A stretch of DNA of 64,000 nucleotides from Arthrobacter sp. 18067 (GTDB lineage: Bacteria; Actinomycetota; Actinomycetes; Actinomycetales; Micrococcaceae): positions 1 to 64,000 of the forward strand of contig NZ_CACSJJ010000012.1 in the NCBI RefSeq assembly GCF_902706295.1, written 5' to 3'. Below the pieces are notes generated by a model. It was not told where the DNA came from. It did no database searches and worked only from the letters and a program-made list of their open reading frames with translations. The position numbers and the translations under genes were made by a program. Of the stretch, positions 17,726-25,683 are shown in pieces; position 1 is the stretch's first letter; each line of letters begins with the position of its first letter.

Positions 17726-19087
17726 TCAGTGACTGATCGGAGGCGCTTCCTTGGCGGCCACAGAAACTGGTAACGCCGTGACTGCGTCCTCGCTCAGAAG
17801 GTCCTTGCCTTTGCTTTCCTTCATGCTCAGCACGGCAGCCAGCCCAATCAGGCCTACCAGGATCAGGTAGAACGCGGGCATCATGTCGTTTCCGGTCTGC
17901 GCAATAAGCCAGGTCAGGACGAACGGGACGGTTCCGGCGAAGATGGCCGCAGTGACGCTGTAGGCAATGGAGAGCCCGGTCTGCCGCGTGCGGGTGGGGA
18001 AGAGTTCGGCAGCCGCGGCCGCATGGACACCCAGGATGAGAGCCAGGATGACGCCCAGTCCAATGGTGCTGACGATGCCGGCCCAGGCTGTGCCCGTTTG
18101 CATGATCAGGAACAAGGGATAGGCCAGCACCACCAGTGAAACGGCGGCAGTGATCAGGAGCGGCTTCCTTCCGATTCGGTCTGACAGCGCCCCCACAAAC
18201 GGTACGAGAATCAGGCCGGCCACGGACGCTGCCGTCGAAAGCAGCGCGGCCGTTCCGGCGTCGAAACCCAATACTTTCTCCTGATAGGTGAGGAGATACA
18301 CGAGCACTACGTAGAAGGTCACGTGCATCATGACCTCCAGGCCGCTCATCTGCAGCAGCTGCTTCCGGTGCTTGGTGAAGACCTCCTTGACGGGGCTCTG
18401 CGGGACGTTGCCCAGTTCCTCCAGTGAACGGAATTCCGGGGTGTCTTCAATCTTGGACCGGATGTAGAAGCCAATGACCCCCAGGGGAACCGCGATCAGG
18501 AAGGGAATGCGCCAGCCGCCATCGGCGATGGCTTGGGCGTCCATGGCGCTGGAGAGCACGAAGACCACCAGCGAGGCCGCAAGGAATCCCAAGAGGCTTC
18601 CGAATTCGAGCCAGCTGACGCCGAATCCGCGGTGTTTCCTGGGTGAGTACTCAGCCAGGAAGGCGGCTGCGCTTCCGAACTCGCCTCCAGCTGCGAGACC
18701 TTGAACCACACGGGCAGCCACCAGGAGGATGGGCGCCCACAAACCGATTGCGTCATAGGTGGGCAGAAGTCCCACCACCAGCGTGGCGCCACTCATGGAC
18801 AGGATGACGATGGAGAGCGTCTTCTTCCGTCCGATCCTGTCGCCCAGCGTTCCAAAGACCAAGGCGCCCAAGGGACGGACGCCGAAGCTGATGGCGAAGA
18901 CGGCGAAGACTGACAGCAGAGCTGCTGTGCTGTCCTGTTGCGGGAAGAAGACTACCGCGATGGTGGAAGCGAGATAGGCGTAGATGGCCCACTCGAACCA
19001 GTGGACAAAGACGCCGATGGAACCGGCGGCAACGCTGGTGCGCAAACCCTTTCGGCTGATCTGCCCCTCGATGTTATTGGTGTTCAC
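17726..19087 (-). CDS. MFS transporter, metabolite:proton symporter (MHS) family
   Basis: 453 residues from a GTG at 19087, chosen because CAGGAGGA lies just upstream; the frame stays open to 19195 but without a ribosome site. Twelve hydrophobic segments; GTLGDRIGRKKTLS in the first cytoplasmic loop and GALSDRIGRKPLL in the matching loop of the second half are MHS-type MFS motifs. WFEWAIYAYLAS in helix 1 matches the WxExxDY-like start of MHS symporters. It probably takes up a carboxylate or zwitterion. It lies downstream of, and on the same strand as, a LysR gene that is divergent from an amidohydrolase/aspartase operon, so it may import that pathway's substrate. Confidence 0.85.
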   Translation of the reverse strand: MNTNNIEGQISRKGLRTSVAAGSIGVFVHWFEWAIYAYLASTIAVVFFPQQDSTAALLSVFAVFAISFGVRPLGALVFGTLGDRIGRKKTLSIVILSMSGATLVVGLLPTYDAIGLWAPILLVAARVVQGLAAGGEFGSAAAFLAEYSPRKHRGFGVSWLEFGSLLGFLAASLVVFVLSSAMDAQAIADGGWRIPFLIAVPLGVIGFYIRSKIEDTPEFRSLEELGNVPQSPVKEVFTKHRKQLLQMSGLEVMMHVTFYVVLVYLLTYQEKVLGFDAGTAALLSTAASVAGLILVPFVGALSDRIGRKPLLITAAVSLVVLAYPLFLIMQTGTAWAGIVSTIGLGVILALILGVHAAAAAELFPTRTRQTGLSIAYSVTAAIFAGTVPFVLTWLIAQTGNDMMPAFYLILVGLIGLAAVLSMKESKGKDLLSEDAVTALPVSVAAKEAPPISH

Positions 19088-19179
19088 AGTTCCTCCTGGA
19101 GGAAAAGATCCGATGCTGGGTGGGGAGAGCGAGTCCGCGGCGGTCGACGTTGACCGCCCTGGGACTGCGCCACCAGAGC

Positions 19180-19197
19180 GCGTGATGTGGATCACGC
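19180..19197. promoter_or_regulatory. CRP/GlxR-like site, GTGA-N6-TCAC
   Basis: GCGTGAT-GTGG-ATCACGC contains GTGA-N6-TCAC, the core symmetry bound by CRP/FNR-family regulators such as actinobacterial GlxR/Crp. It is centred about 100 bases upstream of the transporter start at 19087, a position that suits activation by cAMP-Crp. Confidence 0.45.
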
Positions 19198-19265
19198 CCG
19201 TTTGCTGGTATGACCATTTTCGGACGTTGGAATGTGATCTGTCGAATAGATTTTTAACACCAAGT

Positions 19266-19284
19266 GCATCTGCTGAGCAGATGC
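19266..19284. promoter_or_regulatory. Perfect inverted repeat between LysR and transporter
   Basis: GCATCTGCTGAGCAGATGC: nine-base arms around one base, 16 bases after the LysR stop codon. Either a small terminator for LysR or an operator in the transporter promoter region. Confidence 0.45.
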
Positions 19285-19299
19285 TGGGAAGGAAATGAC

Positions 19300-20214
19300 C
19301 TAGCTTCGGGCCGAACGCGCAGCAACCACTTGGTGCCTGACCGCTTGGGCTACTGCCCGCACCCTCGCCGTGGGGCGGTGGGACTTCAGGTGCGCCAGAA
19401 CTGTCTTCAATTCAGGCACGTCGTCGCGGATTTCGACGGCGGCCAGCTGGCCGCCGTCGTACGTCAACTGGTGTTGCGGCCGCTGGTGGAGGATGGAATA
19501 GCCGAGGCCCCGGGCTACGAACGTGCGCACAGTTTCATAGCTGGCCGAACGGAACCTGACGTCCGGCTCCTGGCCACCCAGCCTGGCGATGGAGAGCATG
19601 AGGTCGCGGGTGTGCGGCAGGTCCAGCAGAACAAAGGGCTCACCGCTCAGTGCCGACAGTTGAACGGTCTTCGATCCGGCCAACTTATGGTGCGGCGGAA
19701 GTGCCACATACGGCCTGACGGTGTCCACCACCGAGCTGGCGATGGCTTCGGGCAGGTCGAGGTCGTAGCACAGCGCCAAGTCCGCCTGCCCGCTGAGCAA
19801 GGCCGCGATGCAGCCTGACGTGTCGGTTTCGATGACTTCCGCTTCAAGGGCCGGGTGGTCTTCCCGCAATTTGGTCAGCACCCCGGGAAGCAGGAACGGC
19901 GCCAGGGTACTGAAGCAGGCAATCCGGATGCGCCCGGCGACGCTCTGATGCTCGCCGCGTGCGTGATCGATGCTCTCCTCAACCTGCGCAAGGATGGCCT
20001 GGGCATCCCGGACGAACAGCTCACCAGCCGGCGTCAGCACCAGGCCTTTGGATCGCTGCCTGATGAAGAACTGCGTTCCTACGTGCCGCTCCAGTTGGGC
20101 AATGGCGGCCGATACTGCCGACTGGGCCACGTTCAGGCGGACGGCCGCTCCCGTCATGGACAACTGGGCTGCCGCTTCGACGAAATAGCGCAACTGCGTC
20201 AGGGTCACATCCAT
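19300..20214 (-). CDS. LysR family transcriptional regulator
   Basis: 304 residues from ATG 20214 (MDVTLTQLRYFVEAAA). The first 60 residues are the LysR winged helix (MTGAAVRLNVAQSAVSAAIAQLERHVGTQFFIR); the remainder is the two-lobed periplasmic-binding-like effector domain (RIACFSTLAPFLLPGVLTKLREDHP). It is divergent from the RidA/DUF1028/M20/AspA operon with 135 bases between the starts, the classical arrangement in which a LysR activator controls the divergent operon. It may also control the MHS transporter downstream. The effector is unknown; a pathway intermediate is expected. Confidence 0.9.
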   Translation of the reverse strand: MDVTLTQLRYFVEAAAQLSMTGAAVRLNVAQSAVSAAIAQLERHVGTQFFIRQRSKGLVLTPAGELFVRDAQAILAQVEESIDHARGEHQSVAGRIRIACFSTLAPFLLPGVLTKLREDHPALEAEVIETDTSGCIAALLSGQADLALCYDLDLPEAIASSVVDTVRPYVALPPHHKLAGSKTVQLSALSGEPFVLLDLPHTRDLMLSIARLGGQEPDVRFRSASYETVRTFVARGLGYSILHQRPQHQLTYDGGQLAAVEIRDDVPELKTVLAHLKSHRPTARVRAVAQAVRHQVVAARSARS

Positions 20215-20231
20215 GCGACGAGAATACACCC

Positions 20232-20268
20232 TGCATCAGAAAAGTCGATGCAATCGTTCTAAAAGAAC
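20232..20268. promoter_or_regulatory. Two inverted repeats in the LysR/RidA divergent region
   Basis: TGCATC-N9-GATGCA (20232-20252) has the dyad shape and spacing of a LysR recognition box (ATC-N9-GAT, T-N11-A type). GTTCT-AAA-AGAAC (20256-20268) lies just beside it. The pair of adjacent dyads is what is expected for LysR recognition and activation sites. Confidence 0.55.
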
Positions 20269-20349
20269 TGTTGGACAGATTTAGGGAGCCGCAGGAAGCT
20301 GAAGGATACGAGCACCCGGCTAACAGGACTGAAAGGCAAAGCTGCGATC

Positions 20350-20772
20350 ATGAAGCACCAGCGTATCCGCACGTTCAATACCAAAGAGACCTATCCCGAA
20401 CAGAACCTGGATAACGATCTGTGCCAGGCAGTAGTAGCCAATGGTGTGGTCTACCTCCGTGGCCAGATCGGGCAGGACCTGGAGACGCGCGAATCGGTAG
20501 GAATCGGCGACGTCGAAGCCCAGGCGGAGAAGGCCATGGCCAACATCGACATGTTGCTCAAGGAAGCCGGCAGCAGCCTTGAAGACATCGTCAAGGTGAC
20601 CGTCTACCTCATCGATCCCCGCTACCGCGAAACCGTCTACCGCACCATGGGCCGCTGGCTCAAGGGAGTTTTCCCCGTCTCCACCGGCATTGTTGTCCAA
20701 GCCCTGGCCCGACCGGAATGGCTCGTGGAAATTGACGCCACGGCAGTGCTCTCCACGAAGGGACAGCAGTGA
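20350..20772 (+). CDS. RidA/YjgF family protein
   Basis: 140 residues. Full-length RidA-type protein: the family hydrolyses reactive enamine/imine intermediates to keto compounds and forms trimers in the cytosol. Seen are the core GQIGQDL segment, repeated E-A-x-x-A-M-x-N-I pattern (QAEKAMANIDMLLKEAG) and DIVKVTVYLID. The canonical catalytic Arg near the C-terminus is not evident: the usual R-xx-V-x-V-x-G region reads ARPEWLVEIDATAVL, so the Arg is present in ARPEW in the usual place. It is the first gene of a four-gene operon, joined to the next by a GTGA overlap, and probably handles an imine produced by that pathway. Confidence 0.88.
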   Translation: MKHQRIRTFNTKETYPEQNLDNDLCQAVVANGVVYLRGQIGQDLETRESVGIGDVEAQAEKAMANIDMLLKEAGSSLEDIVKVTVYLIDPRYRETVYRTMGRWLKGVFPVSTGIVVQALARPEWLVEIDATAVLSTKGQQ

Positions 20773-21440
20773 CGTTCAGCATTGCCGCCACGGACGGCCA
20801 CGGCAGGTTCGGCCTGGCGGTCTCCTCCTCCTCCCCCGCTGTTGCCGCGCGGTGCGCGCACCTTCGCGATGGTGTGGGCGCCGTCAGCTCGCAAAACATC
20901 ACAGACCCCCGGCTGGGAACAGCGCTGCTCGACCGCCTGCAAGCCGGCTATTCCGCGCAGCAGGCGATTGACGCCGTCGTGCAGGAATCACCCGCTGTGG
21001 ACTACCGGCAACTGGTGGTCCTGGACGCCAACGGACGATCCGCAGTGTTCAGCGGGGCACATACGCTTGGCGTGTTTGGCGAAGGCCGTGGCGCGAACAG
21101 TGTGGCTGCCGGCAACATGCTGGCACATCCGGGCGTTGCCCAGACCCTCTGCGACGCATTTGAATCCTCCTCCGGGGAGCTGGAACTACGTCTCATGACC
21201 GCCCTTCGTGCGGCCGAGGCGGCCGGCGGCGAAGCTGGCCCCGTGCGGTCGGCAGGCATCTCTGTGGTATCCGGACACGGCTGGCGGGACACGGACCTGC
21301 GTGTGGACTGGCATGAGGACCCGATCGCGGAACTGGAACAACTCGTGGGGGTATGGCTCCCGCAGCGGCAGGACTACGTGGTCCGGGGCCTGGACCCAGC
21401 CGCTTCCGTCAGTTACGGGGTGGCCGGCGATGAACGCTGA
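20769..21440 (+). CDS. DUF1028 family protein (putative Ntn-type hydrolase)
   Basis: 223 residues from GTG 20769, overlapping the RidA stop by four bases. The start TFSIAATDGHGRFGLAVSSSSPAVAARC followed by GVGAVSSQNITDPRLG is the conserved beginning of DUF1028 proteins. These look like members of the Ntn-hydrolase-type fold often found next to amidohydrolases and RidA proteins, but no activity is firmly established to my knowledge. The protein overlaps the following M20 gene by 11 bases, so the three are tightly co-translated. By context it acts on the same compound class as the M20 enzyme. Cytosolic, no signal peptide. Confidence 0.82.
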   Translation: MTFSIAATDGHGRFGLAVSSSSPAVAARCAHLRDGVGAVSSQNITDPRLGTALLDRLQAGYSAQQAIDAVVQESPAVDYRQLVVLDANGRSAVFSGAHTLGVFGEGRGANSVAAGNMLAHPGVAQTLCDAFESSSGELELRLMTALRAAEAAGGEAGPVRSAGISVVSGHGWRDTDLRVDWHEDPIAELEQLVGVWLPQRQDYVVRGLDPAASVSYGVAGDER

Positions 21441-22587
21441 AGCAGTGACAACCGTGGATGCCGACGTTCAGCGCAAGCGGGTGCTTGACTCCGTCACCGA
21501 GCAGCAGCCGGAGCTGGTCCGGCTCTCAGAGACCCTCCACGCCAACCCCGAACTCGGCTGGCAGGAACATCGTGCCGCCGGTTGGACAGCTGACTACCTG
21601 TCCGCGCACGGCTTTGAGGTGGAAACGGAGTACTTGGGCTTCCCCACTGCGATCCGTGCAGTCTTCGGAACGGGCTCCCGCCGCATCGGACTAATGGCCG
21701 AATACGATGCCCTCCCAGGTCTTGGCCACGCGTGTGGCCACAACATCATCACAGCCGTCTCGTGCGGTGCCGCAGTAGCCTTGGCGGAGTTCGCCGCCGA
21801 ACGTGACCTGACAGTGGAACTCTACGGAACACCGGCCGAAGAAGGCGGTGGCGGAAAGATCGAACTCCTCAAGAAGGGCGCCTTCCAGGGCCTGGATTTG
21901 GCCATGATGGCACATCCCAGCCCTGTCGATTCAGCAGAAGCCCGCCCGTACGCTGTGGCCCACAACCATGTGGAATACCGAGGCAAATCAGCTCACGCTG
22001 CGGCCTATCCCGATCAGGGAGTCAACGCCAACGACGCGTTCATTGTTGCCCAGGTGGCGTTGGGCCTCCTTCGCCAACAACTGCCGCCCGGTACCCGGGT
22101 CCATGGGATCCAGACGCGTGGTGGCGAGGCACCCAACGCCATACCGGAAAAGACCGAGGGCCGCTGGTACGTCCGTGCCGAATCGCTTGCGCTGTTGGGC
22201 GAGCTGGAGGAGCGGGTGCAGCGGTGCTTCGAAGCCGGGGCTTTGGCGTCCGGCTGTGAGTTGTCCGTAACTCCGGAATCGGAGCCCTACTCGGAGTTCC
22301 GCACGGACCTTCGGGCACTTGAGCTGTACGTGCAGCATGCGCAGGCCCTCGGCCGCGACTTCAACGCGCCCCCGGAGCAAGCCACCATGAACCGGGCGTC
22401 AACAGACATGGGCAATGTGTCCCAAGTCGTTCCGGCCATCCACCCCTATATCGGACTTGGCTGCTTCCCGGCAGCCAACCACCAACCCGAGTTCGCCGCG
22501 CACTGCGTCGGCGACGCTGCCAACCTTGCCATTCACGACGCCGCAGCCGCTTTGGCACTGACGGCGCTGGATTACCTGGCAACGTAG
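21430..22587 (+). CDS. M20 family metallo-amidohydrolase
   Basis: 385 residues from ATG 21430, inside the end of the DUF1028 gene. Seen: LHANPELGWQE (about 36-46), the metal-binding EYDALPGLGHACGHN (about 91-105) and GTPAEEGGGGK (about 133-143) with the catalytic Glu pair, then AMMAHP. This is the M20D branch (aminoacylase, indole-acetyl-amino-acid hydrolase, p-aminobenzoyl-glutamate hydrolase), which cleaves N-acyl or N-aryl amino acids. The next gene is aspartate ammonia-lyase, so an N-acyl-aspartate or similar conjugate is a plausible substrate, with aspartate as product. That is inference from gene order. Confidence 0.88.
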   Translation: MNAEAVTTVDADVQRKRVLDSVTEQQPELVRLSETLHANPELGWQEHRAAGWTADYLSAHGFEVETEYLGFPTAIRAVFGTGSRRIGLMAEYDALPGLGHACGHNIITAVSCGAAVALAEFAAERDLTVELYGTPAEEGGGGKIELLKKGAFQGLDLAMMAHPSPVDSAEARPYAVAHNHVEYRGKSAHAAAYPDQGVNANDAFIVAQVALGLLRQQLPPGTRVHGIQTRGGEAPNAIPEKTEGRWYVRAESLALLGELEERVQRCFEAGALASGCELSVTPESEPYSEFRTDLRALELYVQHAQALGRDFNAPPEQATMNRASTDMGNVSQVVPAIHPYIGLGCFPAANHQPEFAAHCVGDAANLAIHDAAAALALTALDYLAT

Positions 22588-22622
22588 CCAGGCAATCCAT
22601 CAGGACTTCCAGGAACAGGACC

Positions 22623-24041
22623 ATGACAGATCAACCATCCTCTCCCCTGCCGGAGACACGGCGGGAGCATGACAGCCTCGGGGACGCAGACGTTCCCGAG
22701 GCTTCCTACTGGGGCATCAGCACACACCGGGCCGTGGATAACTTCCCGGTCAGCGGAAGAACCATCGGCACCCTGCGTTCCCTCATCTGGAGCCTGGGTG
22801 CCGTGAAGTACTCTGCCGCACGTGCAAACGAAAGCCTCGGCCTGCTCGATCCGAACAAATCCACAGCCATCCAAAAGGCGTCCTTGGAAGTCATGGATGG
22901 CCTCCTGGACGAGCAATTCGTAGTGGACACCATCCAGGGTGGGGCCGGGACCAGCACCAATATGAACGCGAACGAGGTCATTGCCAACCGCGCGCTGGAG
23001 CTCATGGGTCACCGCAAGGGAGACTACCCGGCACTGCATCCCATTGATGATGTGAACCGCAGCCAGTCCACCAACGACGTCTATCCCACGGCCATCAAAA
23101 TTGCCCTCCAGCGGGAAATATCGGAGTTCTGCGCCGAGCACGCCAAGCTCATCCAGGCCTTCGATGCCAAAGCCACGGAGTTTGCCGACATCATCAAGGT
23201 AGGGCGCACCCAGCTGCAGGACGCCGTGCCCATGTCCATGGGGCAGGAGTTCGGGGCCTTCGCGGACACTCTCCGGGAGGACGGGCACCGGCTCCTTGAA
23301 CTCCTTCCACACTTGCGGGAATCCAACCTTGGAGCCACGGCCATTGGCACAGGCATCACCGCTTCCCCCGGCTACCGGGAAGCTGTGATCCGTGAGCTCA
23401 GTTCAATCACAGGCCTCCAGCTAAGCTCCGCGAGCAACCTCGTGGAAGCCACCAGCGATACTGGCGTCTTCATGCTCGTCTCCGGTGTCTTGAAGAGGGC
23501 CGCGGTGAAGCTTTCCAAGATCTGCAACGATCTCCGTTTGCTTTCATCGGGTCCGCAGTCGGGCTTCGGGGAGATCTCGCTTCCCGCAGTGCAGGCAGGG
23601 TCATCCATCATGCCAGGGAAGGTCAACCCGGTTATCCCCGAGATGGTCAACCAGGTTGCTTTCCGGGTTATCGGCGCGGACGCCACCGTGACCATGGCTG
23701 TGGAGGCCGGCCAGCTCCAGCTCAATGCCTTCGAGCCGGTCATCGCTGACGCTTTGCTGGAGTCCATCGCTTGGCTCACCGTGGCCTGCCGCCAACTCCG
23801 GACGCACTGCGTGGACGGCATCACAGCCAATACCCAGGTGCTGCAGCAACGGATGGTGGAATCGATCAGCGTGGTCACCGGATTGGCACCCCTGATCGGG
23901 TACGCGGCTGCGGCGGAGCTGGCCAAGGAAGCTTTGGCCACCCATCGGGGCATCGCAGAACTGGTGCTGGAACGCGGTCTGCTTGATCCGCAGCGGATGG
24001 AGGCGGCTCTTTCAGCGAGGTCGCTGGCAGGGCTCGGCTGA
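22623..24041 (+). CDS. aspA: Aspartate ammonia-lyase
   Basis: 472 residues, full length for the fumarase/aspartase superfamily. Seen: GGAGTSTNMNANEV (about 107-120), the conserved RTQLQDAVPMSMGQE segment (about 195-209) and the superfamily signature loop GSSIMPGKVNP (about 326-336) carrying the catalytic Ser. The enzyme converts L-aspartate to fumarate and ammonia, feeding the TCA cycle. It is the last gene of the RidA/DUF1028/M20 operon, 35 bases after the M20 stop, which makes a catabolic rather than a housekeeping role likely. A related C-N lyase acting on an N-substituted aspartate cannot be excluded. Two terminator-like hairpins follow. Confidence 0.92.
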   Translation: MTDQPSSPLPETRREHDSLGDADVPEASYWGISTHRAVDNFPVSGRTIGTLRSLIWSLGAVKYSAARANESLGLLDPNKSTAIQKASLEVMDGLLDEQFVVDTIQGGAGTSTNMNANEVIANRALELMGHRKGDYPALHPIDDVNRSQSTNDVYPTAIKIALQREISEFCAEHAKLIQAFDAKATEFADIIKVGRTQLQDAVPMSMGQEFGAFADTLREDGHRLLELLPHLRESNLGATAIGTGITASPGYREAVIRELSSITGLQLSSASNLVEATSDTGVFMLVSGVLKRAAVKLSKICNDLRLLSSGPQSGFGEISLPAVQAGSSIMPGKVNPVIPEMVNQVAFRVIGADATVTMAVEAGQLQLNAFEPVIADALLESIAWLTVACRQLRTHCVDGITANTQVLQQRMVESISVVTGLAPLIGYAAAAELAKEALATHRGIAELVLERGLLDPQRMEAALSARSLAGLG

Positions 24042-24055
24042 GCCGACAACCGCGC

Positions 24056-24099
24056 AAGGCCCGACGGCGGTACTCACTCGAGTGCCGCCGTCGGGCCTT
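24056..24099. terminator. GACGGCGG-stem terminator after aspA
   Basis: Fifteen-base perfect arms AAGGCCCGACGGCGG (24056-24070) and CCGCCGTCGGGCCTT (24085-24099), followed by T. The loop contains the palindrome CACTCGAGTG. Confidence 0.85.
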
Positions 24100-24155
24100 T
24101 CCCATCAGGAAGTCGGGCCGTTTCGGTAAGGATCCACCACGGTTGCTTGGGCACA

Positions 24156-24191
24156 GCGAAAGGGACCATGCCTTGGCATGGTCCCTTTCGC
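24156..24191. terminator. Second perfect hairpin, convergent with the monooxygenase gene
   Basis: Seventeen-base arms GCGAAAGGGACCATGCC (24156-24172) and GGCATGGTCCCTTTCGC (24175-24191) with a two-base centre, 15 bases from the monooxygenase stop. Probably the leftward terminator. Confidence 0.8.
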
Positions 24192-24206
24192 TTGCCTCTT
24201 GTAGCG

Positions 24207-25484
24207 TTAGACGGCTCCGCTGGCTACAAGCGCATCCTGCTCGTTGTGGACCAGGTAGCTCCGCTGGATGGTGATCTGGTCGGCAACGTATTTGGCGTCA
24301 TGCCACACGCCCCAGATGAAGCTGGATCCGCGGCGTGACTGCCACGGCAACCCAAGGAAATAGACGCCGGGTTCGGTGGACACGCCACGCTGCTGCAGGG
24401 GTTTTCCCTTGTCATCGAAGGCGTTCACTTGCAGCCAGCTGTAGTCCACCGCGAAACCTGTTGCCCACACGATTGACGTAATTCCCGCCCCGGCGAGGTC
24501 AAGCTCGCGAAGGGGGTTAATGAGACTCTCGGGGTCCGGGCGCAGGAAGCGGGCTTCGGGTTCTTCCGGCAGATCCAGGCCGTTGCGTTCAACGTAGGCA
24601 TCAGCCTCGTCCAGCAACTCCAGGTAATGGGCGTCGCCGTTCGCGATGTTGGTACGGAGGTCATCCGCGAAACGCATGGTGCCGTCCTGGAACGCCGTAG
24701 TCCGCCCCACGAGCTTGATCCCGTTGCCGGCGAGCGCACGGAAATCGACGGTGTGGCCGCCGTCCGCTCCGCTGACCGCAATAGTGACATGCTCGGCACC
24801 CTGAGCAGGAGTGGAGGCATCCCACTTGCCGAGTACCCCCAGCCACCAGCAGAAGTCCCGCCCGCGGTAGTTCCGCGGTGGACGGTCATGCGGCCCAACG
24901 GACAGGTATACCTGCCGGCCGGAGCGCTGGATTTCCGCAGCGATCTGCACGCCCGATGACCCAGCCCCGACCACCAGCACGCCACCTTCCGGCAACTGGC
25001 CAGGGTTGCGGTACGAGCTTGAGTGCATCTGAATGAGTCCGGAAGTCTCGGGAACGACGGCGGGGATCACCGGCCGCTGGAACGGCCCTGTGGCGGCTAC
25101 GACGTAGCGCGCATTGAACTCTCCATCGGACGTCTGAACATGGAAGCCCGGCACGCCGACGTTCCTGCGCACGGATGTCACCTCCACACCACACCGGATG
25201 GGCGCGCCAATCTTCTGGGCGTACGCCACGAAGTAGTCGGCCACCTGCTCCTTGGAGGGGAACGAGCCGGGCTCCACGTCATTGAATTCCAGCCCAGGGA
25301 ACCGATCATGCCAGGCCGGCCCATTCGCAACCAGGGAATCCCATCTCATGGAGCGCCACCGCTCAGCGATACGGTGGCGTTCCAGGACGATATGGGGGAT
25401 TCCCTTCTCGTTCAGGTGCTCGCTCATCGCTACCCCGGCCTGGCCTGCGCCTACGACGAGGACCTCAACCTCTTGGATTGACAT
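24207..25484 (-). CDS. Flavin-containing monooxygenase / NAD(P)-binding oxidoreductase
   Basis: 425 residues from ATG 25484 (MSIQEVEVLVVGAGQAG), with AGGAG six bases upstream; the open frame extends 35 codons further but without a start signal. Two Rossmann motifs: GAGQAG (about 12-17) for FAD and GAGSSG (about 173-178) for NADPH; late in the protein ATGF in VWATGFAVDYSW matches the conserved ATG-F segment of the FMO/CzcO-like group. The family uses NADPH and oxygen for N-, S- or Baeyer-Villiger oxidation, but some members are of unknown activity. No operon partners: the gene is flanked by terminators. The substrate is unknown. Confidence 0.85.
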   Translation of the reverse strand: MSIQEVEVLVVGAGQAGVAMSEHLNEKGIPHIVLERHRIAERWRSMRWDSLVANGPAWHDRFPGLEFNDVEPGSFPSKEQVADYFVAYAQKIGAPIRCGVEVTSVRRNVGVPGFHVQTSDGEFNARYVVAATGPFQRPVIPAVVPETSGLIQMHSSSYRNPGQLPEGGVLVVGAGSSGVQIAAEIQRSGRQVYLSVGPHDRPPRNYRGRDFCWWLGVLGKWDASTPAQGAEHVTIAVSGADGGHTVDFRALAGNGIKLVGRTTAFQDGTMRFADDLRTNIANGDAHYLELLDEADAYVERNGLDLPEEPEARFLRPDPESLINPLRELDLAGAGITSIVWATGFAVDYSWLQVNAFDDKGKPLQQRGVSTEPGVYFLGLPWQSRRGSSFIWGVWHDAKYVADQITIQRSYLVHNEQDALVASGAV

Positions 25485-25524
25485 GTGATCTCCTATTTGG
25501 CGAAAGGTCACAGCGCGCACAGCC

Positions 25525-25544
25525 AGCTCCCTTCGTTGGGAGCT
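25525..25544. terminator. Hairpin upstream of the monooxygenase gene
   Basis: AGCTCCC (25525-25531) and GGGAGCT (25538-25544) with a six-base loop. On the minus strand it follows the MFS gene by about 140 bases and precedes the monooxygenase start by 41. Either the terminator of the MarR-MFS unit or a leader structure of the monooxygenase. Confidence 0.4.
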
Positions 25545-25683
25545 TTGGCTTGAATGACAGACGCTGTGGCCTTTTCTGTAACGGTTCATTCATTCTCACG
25601 TGCACAAAGTGCATCTGCATAGCGAATAAAACCGCACAACCACATCGGAAATTGTGATGATCTGGCCCGCGTTGGCCAAGGCC

